DNA of 64,000 bases, from positions 1-64,000 of the forward strand of contig CALWIU010000026.1 in NCBI GenBank assembly GCA_944380845.1, given 5' to 3'. Positions 49,707 to 59,312 of the stretch are shown in pieces; position 1 is the stretch's first letter, and each line of letters begins with the position of its first letter. The notes beneath the pieces are model-generated. The model was not told where the DNA came from. It saw only the letters and a list, made by a program, of their open reading frames with translations, and ran no database searches. The position numbers were made by a program, and so were the translations under genes. Source of the stretch: an uncultured Clostridia bacterium (GTDB lineage: Bacteria > Bacillota > Clostridia > Oscillospirales > Acutalibacteraceae).

Positions 49707-50252
49707 TCAGAAGAGTCTCTTCAGCAGTCCGGAGAAACCAGCGCCGTGACGAGCTTCGTCCTTTGCCATCTCATGAACGGTGTCATGGATCGCATCATAG
49801 CCGAGCTCTTTGGCTCTCTTCGCAAGCTGGAATTTACCGTCGCAGGCACCTGCTTCGGCTTCCGCACGCATTTCCAGATTCTTTTTGGTGGAATCGGTCA
49901 CCACTTCGCCGAGAAGTTCGGCAAATTTCGCAGCGTGTTCAGCTTCTTCAAAGGCATATCTCTTGAACGCTTCCGCGACCTCAGGATATCCTTCACGCTC
50001 AGCTACACGGCTCATGGCAAGATACATACCGACTTCAGAGCACTCGCCGTTGAAGTTTGCGACAAGGCCTTCATACACATCAGCTTCGATTTTATCTTTG
50101 GCGCCTTCACCGACAACATGAACCGTTGCATAAGAAGCACCGGCCTTTACCTCGGTGAATTTGGAACCGGGAACACCACACTGGGGGCATTTCTCGGGGG
50201 GCGTATCGCCTTCATAAACATACCCGCAAACCGGGCAAACCCATTTTTTCAT
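49707..50252 (-). CDS. Reverse-type rubrerythrin (rubredoxin domain first)
   Basis: 181 residues. The N-terminal rubredoxin-like domain has CPVC (C6, C9) and CPQC (C22, C25). The ferritin-like diiron domain follows (about 50-181) with ligands in FNGE (Glu70), EEAEH (about 102-106) and DEARH (165-169). This order is reversed compared with classical rubrerythrin and matches the oxygen- and peroxide-reducing enzyme of clostridia. It protects anaerobes against O2 and H2O2 in the cytoplasm. A strong promoter lies upstream, with an AATGAT-7 bp-ATCATT dyad between it and the ribosome binding site, a possible operator. Confidence 0.94.
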   Translation of the reverse strand: MKKWVCPVCGYVYEGDTPPEKCPQCGVPGSKFTEVKAGASYATVHVVGEGAKDKIEADVYEGLVANFNGECSEVGMYLAMSRVAEREGYPEVAEAFKRYAFEEAEHAAKFAELLGEVVTDSTKKNLEMRAEAEAGACDGKFQLAKRAKELGYDAIHDTVHEMAKDEARHGAGFSGLLKRLF

Positions 50253-50299
50253 AGAGATGACCTCCTAATGATTCTTAATATCATTTGATATCAGTTATG

Positions 50300-50328
50300 A
50301 GTATACTACCCATTTTTTCTTTTGTCAA
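50300..50328 (-). promoter_or_regulatory. Promoter of the rubrerythrin gene
   Basis: TTGACA, 17 bp, TATACT on the minus strand. Confidence 0.85.
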
Positions 50329-50508
50329 GAGCGGCGAAAAATTTAACAATCCATCCATATTCCAACAGAATTTGACAGAGCTGCGGCATCTTTACCGGCA
50401 AAACGGGGATCCTCGCAGCGGTAAAATTTTCAACGGATAAATAGCGGCTGCACCTCCCCAGCCATGCGGCAAGACGCGGTTACTGCTCGGGAAACAACCG
50501 CTCTCTGA

Positions 50509-50538
50509 CAAAAAAACAGGCGGGATTTCTCCCGCCTG
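50509..50538 (-). terminator. Terminator after tsf
   Basis: CAGGCGGGA pairs with TCCCGCCTG around a 4-base loop, followed on the minus strand by seven Ts. Confidence 0.93.
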
Positions 50539-50553
50539 CGGTTTTGCATTTAT

Positions 50554-51483
50554 TTATTTTACCATTTTGGCAATCTCGTCTGCAAAGTTTTCTTCTTTCT
50601 TTTGCAGGCCTTCGCCTTTGGCATAACGGATGAAACCGGTTACTTTGATATCAGCGCCGAGTTTTTTGGCGACAGAAGCAACATAACCCTTTACATCCAT
50701 ATCGCCGTCTTTAACATACTGCTGATCCAGGAGGCAGACTTCTTTATAGAACTTACCGATTTTGCCGGTAACGATTTTCTCCAGAACGGCTTCCGGTTTA
50801 TTCGCCATTTTGGGATCTTCCTTCATCTGCGCAACCATAATGCCTTTTTCATGTGCCAGCACATCGGCGGGAACAGCAGCGGGATCAAGATACTGCGGGC
50901 TCATGGCAGCCACCTGCATGGCAACATCCTTACCCATTTCCTTAAATTCAGCAGTAGCAGCTGTGGCGGCATCGGTATCAAAAGTAACGATAACGCCCAC
51001 GGAACCACCGCCGTGAACATAAGTCGCAGCGGGACCCTCTACGCGCTCGAAACGACGGATTTTCATGTTTTCACCGATTGCAAGAACGGCCTCCTGGAAG
51101 GCAGCGGCAACGGTTTCGTTTTTGCCGGACATCTGCATATTCTGCAACTCTTCAACGGAAGCCGGGTTTTGTTCAGCAACCGTTTTTGCAACGCCGAGTA
51201 CCAGCGCGCGGAAAGTGTCGTTTTTGGCAACAAAGTCGGTTTCGGAATTGACCTCAACAACAACACTGACATTTTTTTCTTCATCGGTATAAGTCAGAAC
51301 AACGCCTTCAGCAGCAATTCTGCCGGACTTTTTCGCCTGAGCAGCCAAGCCCTTTTCGCGCAGAAAATCAATGGCCTTATCCATATCGCCATCGGCTTCG
51401 GTCAGCGCTTTTTTACAATCCATCATGCCTGCATTTGTTTTTTCTCTCAGTGCAGCAACATCTTTTGCGGTAAACGATGCCAT
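50554..51483 (-). CDS. tsf: Translation elongation factor Ts
   Basis: 309 residues. The N-terminal domain holds LREKTNAGMMDCKKAL, followed by SGRIAAEG and EVNSETDFVAKN, the three family signatures. It exchanges GDP for GTP on EF-Tu. The gene follows rpsB by 83 bp, the universal pairing, and ends at a strong terminator; pyrH and frr are not next in line. Confidence 0.98.
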   Translation of the reverse strand: MASFTAKDVAALREKTNAGMMDCKKALTEADGDMDKAIDFLREKGLAAQAKKSGRIAAEGVVLTYTDEEKNVSVVVEVNSETDFVAKNDTFRALVLGVAKTVAEQNPASVEELQNMQMSGKNETVAAAFQEAVLAIGENMKIRRFERVEGPAATYVHGGGSVGVIVTFDTDAATAATAEFKEMGKDVAMQVAAMSPQYLDPAAVPADVLAHEKGIMVAQMKEDPKMANKPEAVLEKIVTGKIGKFYKEVCLLDQQYVKDGDMDVKGYVASVAKKLGADIKVTGFIRYAKGEGLQKKEENFADEIAKMVK

Positions 51484-51531
51484 AAAAGTACATCCTCCTG
51501 TTTTTAGAAAAAATATGATTTGTCGGAAAAT

Positions 51532-51557
51532 CAGCCCGCACGAAAGGGCACGGGCTG
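51532..51557 (-). other. rpsB-tsf intercistronic hairpin
   Basis: CAGCCCG pairs with CGGGCTG over a 12-base loop, followed on the minus strand by GATTTT. A partial attenuator between rpsB and tsf is possible. Confidence 0.45.
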
Positions 51558-51566
51558 GGAAATCAC

Positions 51567-52304
51567 TTATTCAGCGGCTTTCTCGGCTTCTTCAGCAGCC
51601 GGAGCTTCAGGCGCGTTCTGCTCGCCCTGACGGCCTTCAATGACGCCGTCGGCGATGGCGCCGGCGATCAGGCGAACGGCACGAATCGCGTCGTCGTTGC
51701 CGGGGATAACATAATCGATCTCATCGGGATCGCAGTTGGTGTCAACGATAGCAATAATCGGAATACCGAGTTTTTTTGCTTCCTGTACGGCGTTTTTCTC
51801 CTTGCGGGGATCGACGACAAACATGGCGCCGGGCATTCTCTTCATAGAAGTGATGCCGCCGAGGAATTTTTCAAGTTTCTCGATTTCCAATTGCAGCTTA
51901 GCTGCTTCTTTTTTGGTGAGCATATCAAAGGTGCCATCTTCCTGCATAGCATGAAGCTGAGCAAGTCTTTTAATACGCAGTTTAATGGTGGTGAAGTTGG
52001 TCAGCATACCGCCGAGCCAGCGGGCGTTTACATAAGGCATACCGCAGCGGGTTGCTTCCTCTTTAATGGAATCCTGCGCCTGCTTTTTGGTGCCGACAAA
52101 AAGGATATCTTTTCCTTCAGCGGCGACTTCGCGAACGAACATATACGCTTCGTCGAACTTTTTAACGGTTTTCTGCAAATCAATGATGTAGATACCGTTT
52201 CTTTCCGTGAAGATATACGGAGCCATTTTGGGGTTCCATCTTCTGGTTTGATGTCCGAAATGGACGCCTGCTTCAAGCAGTTGTTTCATGGAAATGACTG
52301 ACAT
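51567..52304 (-). CDS. rpsB: 30S ribosomal protein S2
   Basis: 245 residues. [16 protein letters not shown], the YIIDLQKT segment, [10 protein letters not shown] and [28 protein letters not shown] are the classical S2 blocks. The C-terminus is an acidic Ala/Glu tail. AGGAGG precedes the start, and a structured leader lies upstream. Confidence 0.98.
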   Translation of the reverse strand: MSVISMKQLLEAGVHFGHQTRRWNPKMAPYIFTERNGIYIIDLQKTVKKFDEAYMFVREVAAEGKDILFVGTKKQAQDSIKEEATRCGMPYVNARWLGGMLTNFTTIKLRIKRLAQLHAMQEDGTFDMLTKKEAAKLQLEIEKLEKFLGGITSMKRMPGAMFVVDPRKEKNAVQEAKKLGIPIIAIVDTNCDPDEIDYVIPGNDDAIRAVRLIAGAIADGVIEGRQGEQNAPEAPAAEEAEKAAE

Positions 52305-52329
52305 AAATTTTCCTCCTTTTGATAACCGC

Positions 52330-52386
52330 TGCGAACATCCTCACCCTGCCGGGCGCAAAGCGCAGGGCGGCAAGACTCCGTTCGCA
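52330..52386 (-). promoter_or_regulatory. Structured 5' leader of rpsB
   Basis: On the minus strand TGCGAAC (5') pairs with GTTCGCA (3') and encloses an inner stem formed by GCCGCCCTGCGC and GCGCCCGGCAGGG. It resembles an autoregulatory ribosomal-protein leader, with a base-paired stem enclosing a GC-rich hairpin; which protein binds is unknown. Confidence 0.6.
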
Positions 52387-52402
52387 TGAGATTTTCCTAT
52401 AG

Positions 52403-52431
52403 ATTATATCACGCCCTGTTTAAAAAATCAA
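52403..52431 (-). promoter_or_regulatory. Promoter of rpsB-tsf
   Basis: TTGATT, 17 bp, TATAAT on the minus strand. Confidence 0.8.
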
Positions 52432-52517
52432 GTATCATTTTTTTGTCAGCTGCCCGTTTTAAAGAAAAAGCAGCAATCGTCATATTTTACAAAAAAATTT
52501 AAAATTTTATCATAATT

Positions 52518-52546
52518 TTGCAAAAACTGTTGTTTTTTGTTATACT
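52518..52546 (+). promoter_or_regulatory. Promoter of the SDR gene
   Basis: TTGCAA, 17 bp, TATACT, about 100 bp before the start codon, divergent from rpsB. Confidence 0.65.
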
Positions 52547-52647
52547 ATATAAAAACAGCGCGGCAAACCGCCTTTTTTCCAAAAAAGCCCCTGCTGCTTA
52601 GCAATAACCGGTTTGACGCGCTCACCACATCGAGAGGAGAGGGCACA

Positions 52648-53460
52648 ATGAAATATGTTTTACTGACCGGCGGAGCCGGCGGGTTAGGCGAGATTTGCGC
52701 CAGGGCGCTGGCGGCAAACGGTTTTATGGTCTTTGCGGCGGACATTAACGAGGAAGCACTTGCCGAAATCGGCAAAACCGAAAACATCATTCCGCTGAAA
52801 GTGGATATTACCGATCAGGCCAGCATTGACGAAGCGAAAAGAATGGTTAAAGAGCATACCGATACCCTGCATGCCGTAATCAATTTCGCCGGAATACATA
52901 CCCTTTGTTCGATGATTGAAGGCGCCTGTTCCGAGACGATCGAAAGGATGCTACGCGTCAATGTAATGGGCATGGTTCGCATCAACCGCACCTTTATTGA
53001 TCTGGTCATGGCAGGCGGCGGCAGGATCATCAATTGCAGCTCAGAATGCGGCTATCTCAAGCCACAGCCCTTTAACGGCCCCTATACCATGACAAAATAC
53101 GCGGTGGAAGCCTATAATGACAGCCTGCGGCGGGAATTGATGTTTTTAGGCGTACCGGTCATTAAAATTCAGCCCGGGTCTTTTAAAACCAATATGCACA
53201 AATCCGCTGCATCCGGCTTTGAAAAGATCGCGGAAAACACACAACACTACAGCAAAATTCTGACGACGATGAAACCGATGATGGATTTTGAGTTCAAGAT
53301 GGCGAACGATCCGAAATACATTGTCGATGCTGTCCTGAAAGCCGTGGAAAAAGAACATCCGCACATGCGTTACCGGGTGAAAAACAGCAAGCTGCTGCGC
53401 TCGCTGGAACTGATTCCCGATCCGGTTCTGGATCTGGCGTATCGCTTGATCATGCACTGA
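52648..53460 (+). CDS. Short-chain dehydrogenase/reductase
   Basis: 270 residues, classical SDR: TGGAGGLG (residues 7-14) for cofactor binding, NFAG near 91, INCSSE with the catalytic Ser, and YTMTK (Tyr and Lys). The C-terminal part (HPHMRYRVKNSKLLRSL) is similar to 11-beta-hydroxysteroid-dehydrogenase-like SDRs, so a lipid or steroid substrate is possible, but this is inference. GGAGAGG lies upstream of the ATG at 52648. Monocistronic, ending at a strong terminator. Confidence 0.88.
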   Translation: MKYVLLTGGAGGLGEICARALAANGFMVFAADINEEALAEIGKTENIIPLKVDITDQASIDEAKRMVKEHTDTLHAVINFAGIHTLCSMIEGACSETIERMLRVNVMGMVRINRTFIDLVMAGGGRIINCSSECGYLKPQPFNGPYTMTKYAVEAYNDSLRRELMFLGVPVIKIQPGSFKTNMHKSAASGFEKIAENTQHYSKILTTMKPMMDFEFKMANDPKYIVDAVLKAVEKEHPHMRYRVKNSKLLRSLELIPDPVLDLAYRLIMH

Positions 53461-53479
53461 TTGCTTTCCTCTGTTTACA

Positions 53480-53515
53480 GGGGGGCTGCCGCAAAGCGGC
53501 AGCCCCCCCTTTTTA
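53480..53515 (+). terminator. Terminator of the SDR gene
   Basis: GGGGGGCTGCCGC pairs with GCGGCAGCCCCCC around 3 bases, followed by TTTTT. Confidence 0.96.
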
Positions 53516-53528
53516 GATTTTCTGTTTT

Positions 53529-55112
53529 TCAGTCTTTATTATGCCCTTTGACCACACCGTATTCGGTCGGCTGAAGAATTTTTCCCACTCGCGGAACCAG
53601 AACTTTGATCCACCATTCAAAATACTTGCCTTTCAGAATGGATTTCAGCTTCTCTCCGGTGGCTTTGGTACGCTCCTCCATATCCGGGACCGTGCGCGGC
53701 TGCATGGTCAGGGTATTTCCCCGGAAGGTAAAAATAAACCGGCGGGTAATCGTTGCCGGAATGGGCTTGATCCAAACCTCAAGCGTCCGGTCATCTGTCC
53801 AGAAAGCAAAGCCCGAACAGTCAAAATCCAGCTCTCCGATCCGGACGCGGCTAACGGCAGTCTGCCCGTTCAGTGGAAGCACCATCCGATTGCCTGGATT
53901 TCTTTTTTCATCCCAGGTCATTACAACATCATTGTCACGGAAGCGGAAACAAAGATTGGTCATATCCCCGCCTTTATCACGGGAAAAGAAAGTGACCTGC
54001 ATCGGAAAAACGCTGATCGGATACCCGCAGGCATCCACAAAACGAGGTTTGTTCAGCGCATACAGCTTCCCGCTGATTTTTGCTTCAAGCGGGCTGCGGG
54101 GAGATTGCTTCGCCGTAATGGAAGGCGGCAAAACAAGGGTTACCGGTTCCGCACCTTCCTGTGGTTCAATGAAGAGCTGTCCGGTATGCGCCCAGAGCGT
54201 GTCCAGCGTGCTTTGCAAATTCGGATTGGAACCGGTCATCACAATGCAGGCATCCTCGTCGGCAAAAGAAACAGCATACTGGGAATACATTCCCTCGCAC
54301 CGGAAGGTATGTGGGTGTCCGGCACACTGCCAGAATCCCAGACCGTACCCTGCCGCGCTGTCAGCATCCGACTGGGAGACGGAAGAATCGGTTAAACAGG
54401 AAGTCGCTTCACGAATATAATCCGCTGGCAGGATCTGTTTGTCAAAAAGCACGCCGCCGTTATGACAGCAAAGGATAAACTTTGCAATGTCTTCCGTCTT
54501 TAAAAGCAGCCCCCATCCGCCGGCCTCGGTGTCGTCGGAACGGGTTTCCCAAACCGGCACATCCATTCCCAGCGGCTCATACAGCCGGGGCGTCAGATAT
54601 TCGGTGACAGACATACCGGCAAGGCGGCGAATCGCCGCCGCAGCAGCAGAATAATTTTCGTTGACATAACGGAAACTCGTACCCGGTTCAAAATCCCACT
54701 TCGCCTTAACAAAGGTGCGAAGCCAGTTTTTTCCGCCGCGGTGTGTACGCTTGCCGGAAGTCATGCTCATTAAATGATAAATCGTCAGCTTTTCCAAATA
54801 TGGATCCGGTTTTTCCGGCCGCAGTTCGGGAAAGACATCCAGAAACTTTGTTTCTTTGGTCAACAGCCCTTCCTGCAAAGCGAAGCCGTATGCCGCCGAC
54901 AAAAAGCTCTTGCTGATGGAAAAGACCATATGAACGCTTTCGCGATGAAAAGGAGCGCGGTACACTTCACACGAGACCTTCCCGTGCCGGATAACCAAAA
55001 GACTGTGTAAATCCATTCCGTTCGCAATCAGGTCTTCCGCCAATGCCTGCACTGCGGCAGGGTCGATCCCGACCTGCTGCGCTGTTTTTGCCCGCTCTAA
55101 AAATGTTTCCAT
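53529..55112 (-). CDS. Class C beta-lactamase-like serine hydrolase
   Basis: 527 residues. The N-terminal 330 form the penicillin-binding/esterase-type hydrolase fold: SISK (SxxK, about residue 86) and YVN (YxN, about 149). The C-terminal 190 residues are an extra beta-rich domain, seen in many EstB-like and D-aminopeptidase-like relatives. No signal peptide is evident. Substrate unknown: ester or D-amino-acid peptide. Its start is preceded by AAGG. It is 75 bp behind the radical SAM gene. Confidence 0.85.
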   Translation of the reverse strand: METFLERAKTAQQVGIDPAAVQALAEDLIANGMDLHSLLVIRHGKVSCEVYRAPFHRESVHMVFSISKSFLSAAYGFALQEGLLTKETKFLDVFPELRPEKPDPYLEKLTIYHLMSMTSGKRTHRGGKNWLRTFVKAKWDFEPGTSFRYVNENYSAAAAAIRRLAGMSVTEYLTPRLYEPLGMDVPVWETRSDDTEAGGWGLLLKTEDIAKFILCCHNGGVLFDKQILPADYIREATSCLTDSSVSQSDADSAAGYGLGFWQCAGHPHTFRCEGMYSQYAVSFADEDACIVMTGSNPNLQSTLDTLWAHTGQLFIEPQEGAEPVTLVLPPSITAKQSPRSPLEAKISGKLYALNKPRFVDACGYPISVFPMQVTFFSRDKGGDMTNLCFRFRDNDVVMTWDEKRNPGNRMVLPLNGQTAVSRVRIGELDFDCSGFAFWTDDRTLEVWIKPIPATITRRFIFTFRGNTLTMQPRTVPDMEERTKATGEKLKSILKGKYFEWWIKVLVPRVGKILQPTEYGVVKGHNKD

Positions 55113-55142
55113 ACCTCAAGTCCTTCCCTGATAACGATAAGC

Positions 55143-55175
55143 AAACGGCGCCGACAGCACCTGCCGGCGTCCGTT
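55143..55175 (-). other. Hairpin between radical SAM and hydrolase genes
   Basis: AACGG-CGCCG pairs with CGGCG-CCGTT on the minus strand without a T-run; a processing or attenuation site is possible. Confidence 0.35.
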
Positions 55176-55187
55176 CGAGAATATTGA

Positions 55188-56633
55188 TTACTGTTCCACA
55201 GGAGCGTTGAATTCATCAAAGTCGTGAATGTGCGCCGCTTCTGTTTCAGAATACATATCCATACTTCTGGCTTTTCCTTTTACGAAACCGTGCTCTTCCA
55301 TCATGGCATCGGCAACTGGCTTCCATGATTTTGCCAAATCAATCGTCTTGCCGACCAAATGCTCTACGCTTTCCGGGCTGATCAAATCCGTGGATTTGGC
55401 GCCTGTTTCATGAACCATCTTAACAATGGCGCCGGGATTGTCGCGGATCGGACACGGACGAAGCATATTGTCACTGAACGGCTGACGGGCGCGATACGCC
55501 ATAAACATGGGGCTGCGCAGCACATCGATCAGGTGTGTATCCGGATCTTTGATATTCACGGTGGAATAATGGCAGAATACGCACGGCTCGCAGTCGCCAT
55601 TGGAATTGATGTGGAAATACTGCTTGCCGCCGGCGATACAACCGCCAACATACTCGCCGTCATTGAAGAAATCAATGGTAAAGAGGGGCTTACGCTCTCT
55701 ATGACGCCATTTACGGATCTGATCGTACATGAGTTTACGCTGCTCAGGCGTAGCAAGGATTTCAGGACCGGCGCTGTTGCCGATGGGCATATAGCTGAAA
55801 TACCAGGCAAAACGGCATCCCAGGTCAACCAGGAAATCAGCGTATTCATCAGAAGCAATGACTTCGGCATTCAGTTTGGTATAGCAGAGAGAAGCACCAA
55901 AAATCACATTCCGGGCTTTCAGGCGTTTGATCGCTGCCGTAACCGCCTGATAAGTGCCCTTGCCGCGGCGGGCGTCGGTGGTTTCTTCGTTGCCCTCGAT
56001 GGAGAAAATCAACAGCATATTGCCAACACGCCGTACTTCATCCGCAAAAGCATCGTCGCAAAGCGTACCGTTGGTGAAGGTCAGGAACAGGCAATCCGGA
56101 TTTTCATCACAAATGCGAATCAAATCTTTTTTACGCATCAGCGGTTCGCCGCCGGTGAACAGATACACATAGGTGCCCAGCGCCTTGCCCTCGGAAATGA
56201 TCTTGTTCAAATCGTCATTGGACAGCTGCGACTGGTGGCCGTATTCCGCAGCCCAGCAACCGGTGCATTTCAGATTGCAGGCCGCAGTGGGATCGATCAA
56301 AATCGCCCAGGGAACATTGCACTGATATTTTTCGATTGCGGCTTTTCTTGTCTCATAGCTGTTAAAACCGGCATTCAAAATGGGACGAATCAGTTTTTCC
56401 AGCACTTCCGGATCGGTTTCCGTAATCAGCGATTTTATGTAATCGCGCCAAACATAGCCTTCCGTTGTCAGAGCACGCTTTAAACCGCCCAAAATTTTCT
56501 CATACAGCGGATCTCCCTTATATTTTTTCTCCGCCAGCTCGATCAACTTAAGGGATGTTTTGTCAAAATCATCATGAAGCGATTTGACTGCTTGTTTTAC
56601 AATCAAATTTGTTGTTTTCTCTTTCAGGCCCAT
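55188..56633 (-). CDS. Radical SAM protein with C-terminal Cys region
   Basis: 481 residues. The iron-sulfur motif is CNLKCTGCW (CxxxCxxC, about 118-126), followed by TGGEPLMR and ARRGKGTYQ, typical of radical SAM enzymes. C-terminal cysteines (GGCIAGGKQYF, CEPCVFC and RPCPIRD) suggest an auxiliary SPASM-like cluster. Substrate unknown. ATG at 56633 is chosen because GGAGG lies eight bases upstream; a TTG two codons earlier is unlikely. It directly follows metK (42 bp), which makes its cofactor. Confidence 0.88.
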   Translation of the reverse strand: MGLKEKTTNLIVKQAVKSLHDDFDKTSLKLIELAEKKYKGDPLYEKILGGLKRALTTEGYVWRDYIKSLITETDPEVLEKLIRPILNAGFNSYETRKAAIEKYQCNVPWAILIDPTAACNLKCTGCWAAEYGHQSQLSNDDLNKIISEGKALGTYVYLFTGGEPLMRKKDLIRICDENPDCLFLTFTNGTLCDDAFADEVRRVGNMLLIFSIEGNEETTDARRGKGTYQAVTAAIKRLKARNVIFGASLCYTKLNAEVIASDEYADFLVDLGCRFAWYFSYMPIGNSAGPEILATPEQRKLMYDQIRKWRHRERKPLFTIDFFNDGEYVGGCIAGGKQYFHINSNGDCEPCVFCHYSTVNIKDPDTHLIDVLRSPMFMAYRARQPFSDNMLRPCPIRDNPGAIVKMVHETGAKSTDLISPESVEHLVGKTIDLAKSWKPVADAMMEEHGFVKGKARSMDMYSETEAAHIHDFDEFNAPVEQ

Positions 56634-56675
56634 ATTCAAATCCTCCGATTCTATTTTTTGCCGTTCACGGCTTGG

Positions 56676-57866
56676 TTACTGATAGGTTTTTACAGCCTCT
56701 TGCAGCGCTGTCGCCATATCCGTTTTCTCCCAAAGGACATCCAGATCCTCCCTGCCCATATGTCCGTAGGCGGCAAGGGCACGGTACTGCGGACGGCGAA
56801 GCTGCAATTTATCGATCATTGCGGCAGGCCGCAAATCAAACAGCTTGTTCACCAGCTCTTCCAGCACGCCGTCATCGACTTTGCCGGTTTGGAATGTATC
56901 GACAAAAACGGAAACCGGGCGCGCTACGCCAATGGCATACGCCAGCTGAACTTCGCATTTGTCAGCGAGCCCCGCAGCAACAATATTCTTGGCAATATAT
57001 CTTGCTGCATATGCCGCGCTGCGATCTACCTTAGTCGGGTCTTTTCCGGAAAATGCTCCGCCGCCGTGACGGGCATAACCGCCATAAGTATCAACGATAA
57101 TTTTTCTGCCGGTCAGGCCGCTGTCTCCTGCCGGGCCGCCGATTACAAACCGGCCGGTGGGGTTGACATAATATTTTGTGTTTTCATCCAAAAGTTCGGA
57201 AGGGATCGTGGGGCGGATAACCTGTTCAATCACATCCGCGCGGATCTGATCCTGCGCAACATCGGGGTCATGCTGCGATGAAATAACGACCGTATCAATG
57301 CGTTTGGGCTTGCCGTCCTCATACTCCACAGTGACCTGACTTTTTCCGTCGGGACGAAGATAAGGCAAAAGACCGCTTTTACGAACTTCGCTGAGCCGTC
57401 TTGCCAGCTTATGCGCCAAAGAAATTGCCATTGGCATCAGTTCCGGCGTTTCATTACAGGCGAATCCGAACATCATACCCTGATCGCCAGCGCCGTTCAG
57501 GTCATAAGCATCATCGGTACCGCCCTTTTTCTCCTGGGAAGCATCAACCCCCATGGCAATATCCGCGCTTTGCTCATCAAGGGAAAGAACCACGGCACAG
57601 GTATTGCCGTCAAAACCATAGGCCGGGTTGTCAAAACCGATATCGGTAACAACCTGACGAACAATTGCGGGGATCTTCACATCGGCTTTTGTGGAAATTT
57701 CCCCCATGACCGAAACCACGCCGGTGGTGCAGGTCGTTTCGCAGGCAACACGGGAATTCGGATCCTGCGCTAACATCGCATCCAGAATGGCATCGGAAAT
57801 CTGGTCACAGATCTTGTCCGGATGGCCTTCTGTCACCGATTCCGATGTAAAAAAATATTTTCTCAT
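56676..57866 (-). CDS. metK: S-adenosylmethionine synthase
   Basis: 396 residues. Signatures: [16 protein letters not shown] near the N-terminus, [15 protein letters not shown] (about 112-126) and [16 protein letters not shown] (about 260-275). It makes SAM from methionine and ATP. ATG at 57866 has GGGAG six bases upstream; the open frame extends 22 codons more without a site. It is 16 bp behind the membrane-anchored protein gene. I see no SAM riboswitch upstream. Confidence 0.97.
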   Translation of the reverse strand: MRKYFFTSESVTEGHPDKICDQISDAILDAMLAQDPNSRVACETTCTTGVVSVMGEISTKADVKIPAIVRQVVTDIGFDNPAYGFDGNTCAVVLSLDEQSADIAMGVDASQEKKGGTDDAYDLNGAGDQGMMFGFACNETPELMPMAISLAHKLARRLSEVRKSGLLPYLRPDGKSQVTVEYEDGKPKRIDTVVISSQHDPDVAQDQIRADVIEQVIRPTIPSELLDENTKYYVNPTGRFVIGGPAGDSGLTGRKIIVDTYGGYARHGGGAFSGKDPTKVDRSAAYAARYIAKNIVAAGLADKCEVQLAYAIGVARPVSVFVDTFQTGKVDDGVLEELVNKLFDLRPAAMIDKLQLRRPQYRALAAYGHMGREDLDVLWEKTDMATALQEAVKTYQ

Positions 57867-57882
57867 TTTCAACTCCCTTTCC

Positions 57883-58836
57883 TTACCATTGCACCGTCCA
57901 GCTTTCCGTTTCCTCTCCGACAAACACCGCACTGCCGGAAATTCCCAGTGCAGAAGCCGTTCCTTCCACCCGCAGTGGAATTGTATAGGTTACGGACGCT
58001 ATATACCCATCCGGATTGATCACAGCATGGATTTTTGATCCGGTGTAGGTTATATTTGCCGATTGAACGGTCAAAAGACTGATATCCAAACTGCCCACAT
58101 CCAAATACCCGATGGCGGATGCGTTAACAGCTGGCACCTCATTCATCCCCACGCTTTCAGAAACAAGCGTCAGATCCACAACGGTATTCTGACCGCTTTG
58201 TGAAGATACGGCAGTGACAACGCCGCTTTCCGGCAGGGAAAAAACGCCTTTCTTAGGCAAAAGCAACGCAACGGTATCTCCTTCGGAATTAACCGCTGAG
58301 CCGCCGGAAAACTGCAAGGTTTCATTGACCGGCGCGACAACCATGCCGATCAGTTTGTTTGCCATCGTTTTAACCAGTTCACCGCCGGTAATGCTTTGGA
58401 TATCAGCAGTAAACCCCTCGGTGTGCTGGACGGAAACCGCGCCGGTAAAACTCCTTGTTTTGTTGACTGCCGCCGAAAACAGCGAAACGATTTCACCCTT
58501 GCTCAGGGTGCGGGACGCCGGTTCGGTACTCGGCGCAAAAGCAGTCGGTGCAGAAGTCGGCATGGTATTGGCAACCGGTGCGGTCACGCTCGCCTGAGGC
58601 ACCGTTTCGGACAAATTGGGAACCGTGGCAAGGGAAGAGGTGTCCTCGGCAGGCACGGTAAATCCTTCCCCGAAAGTCTCTTCTGCGCTGTCCGGCAAGG
58701 TTCCGGCAGAATCGTTGGAGCGATTATAGAAGACAACTGCAGCAGCAAAAAGCGCACAGATTGCCACTACGGCGACAACAATATATATGATCTTTTTTTT
58801 ATTTATCAAAACAAACCATCTTCTCTTAAAAATCAT
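57883..58836 (-). CDS. Membrane-anchored protein, paralogue of the 31.6-kb lipoprotein
   Basis: 317 residues. A short basic N-terminus, one TM (about 15-37), a Thr/Ser/Pro/Ala-rich linker (about 40-108), and a domain beginning [20 protein letters not shown]. The domain pattern (helix with VN-K, FTxxI, long beta-rich portion, [11 protein letters not shown]) parallels the lipoprotein at 31644-32606, although the anchor type differs. Located outside the membrane. No strong ribosome binding site is seen at 58836; TTG at about 58809 is a weaker option. Function unknown; upstream of metK, probably co-transcribed. Confidence 0.72.
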   Translation of the reverse strand: MIFKRRWFVLINKKKIIYIVVAVVAICALFAAAVVFYNRSNDSAGTLPDSAEETFGEGFTVPAEDTSSLATVPNLSETVPQASVTAPVANTMPTSAPTAFAPSTEPASRTLSKGEIVSLFSAAVNKTRSFTGAVSVQHTEGFTADIQSITGGELVKTMANKLIGMVVAPVNETLQFSGGSAVNSEGDTVALLLPKKGVFSLPESGVVTAVSSQSGQNTVVDLTLVSESVGMNEVPAVNASAIGYLDVGSLDISLLTVQSANITYTGSKIHAVINPDGYIASVTYTIPLRVEGTASALGISGSAVFVGEETESWTVQW

Positions 58837-58928
58837 ATAAAAAATCCGATTCTCTAAAAATCGGAAAAAACAATCATGGCAAATCCATTAAGATAGTTAT
58901 AAATTTTTCATATTTTCCTGGAGTTACC

Positions 58929-58957
58929 TAAATAAGAATTTTTTGTAAATCTGTCAA
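58929..58957 (-). promoter_or_regulatory. Candidate promoter of the membrane-anchored protein-metK unit
   Basis: TTGACA, 17 bp, TATTTA on the minus strand. A hairpin (CCGATT-7-AATCGG near 58847-58865) lies in the leader. Confidence 0.45.
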
Positions 58958-59312
58958 TTTTTTATAAATTTTTAATAAAAATGCACATAATTGGCGCCAT
59001 ATCAACAAAAATGACTCTTTTAAACTCTGACAAATTCCAGATAAATATGTCTAATCCTTTACGAATTCGCCGAATTCTTTCCATAATTATTCTTTTTTTA
59101 CTAAGCTTATTCTGTTTTTAACGACAAACAACGATTTCGTCAGATATTTTTCTTTGGGCTGTTCTGATTTGTTTTTTCCCTTTCCCCCCTTTCAAGAAAT
59201 TTGATTGTTTTAACATAATTCTATTACATAACCAAAACAGAAGATAAAACAGGTATACTATTTTTGATATTTTTTGCATTCCCAACAAAAAACCAAAGGA
59301 TGGAGAAAATTC
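58958..59312. other. AT-rich intergenic stretch
   Basis: No coding frame worth naming on either strand. It contains a TATACT -10-like element near 59255 that may start the macro-domain gene, without a good -35. Otherwise I see nothing. Confidence 0.5.

Noticed and set aside
58867..59312. SAM riboswitch upstream of the metK unit
   Set aside because: No SAM-I, SAM-II or SAM-III core pattern could be found.
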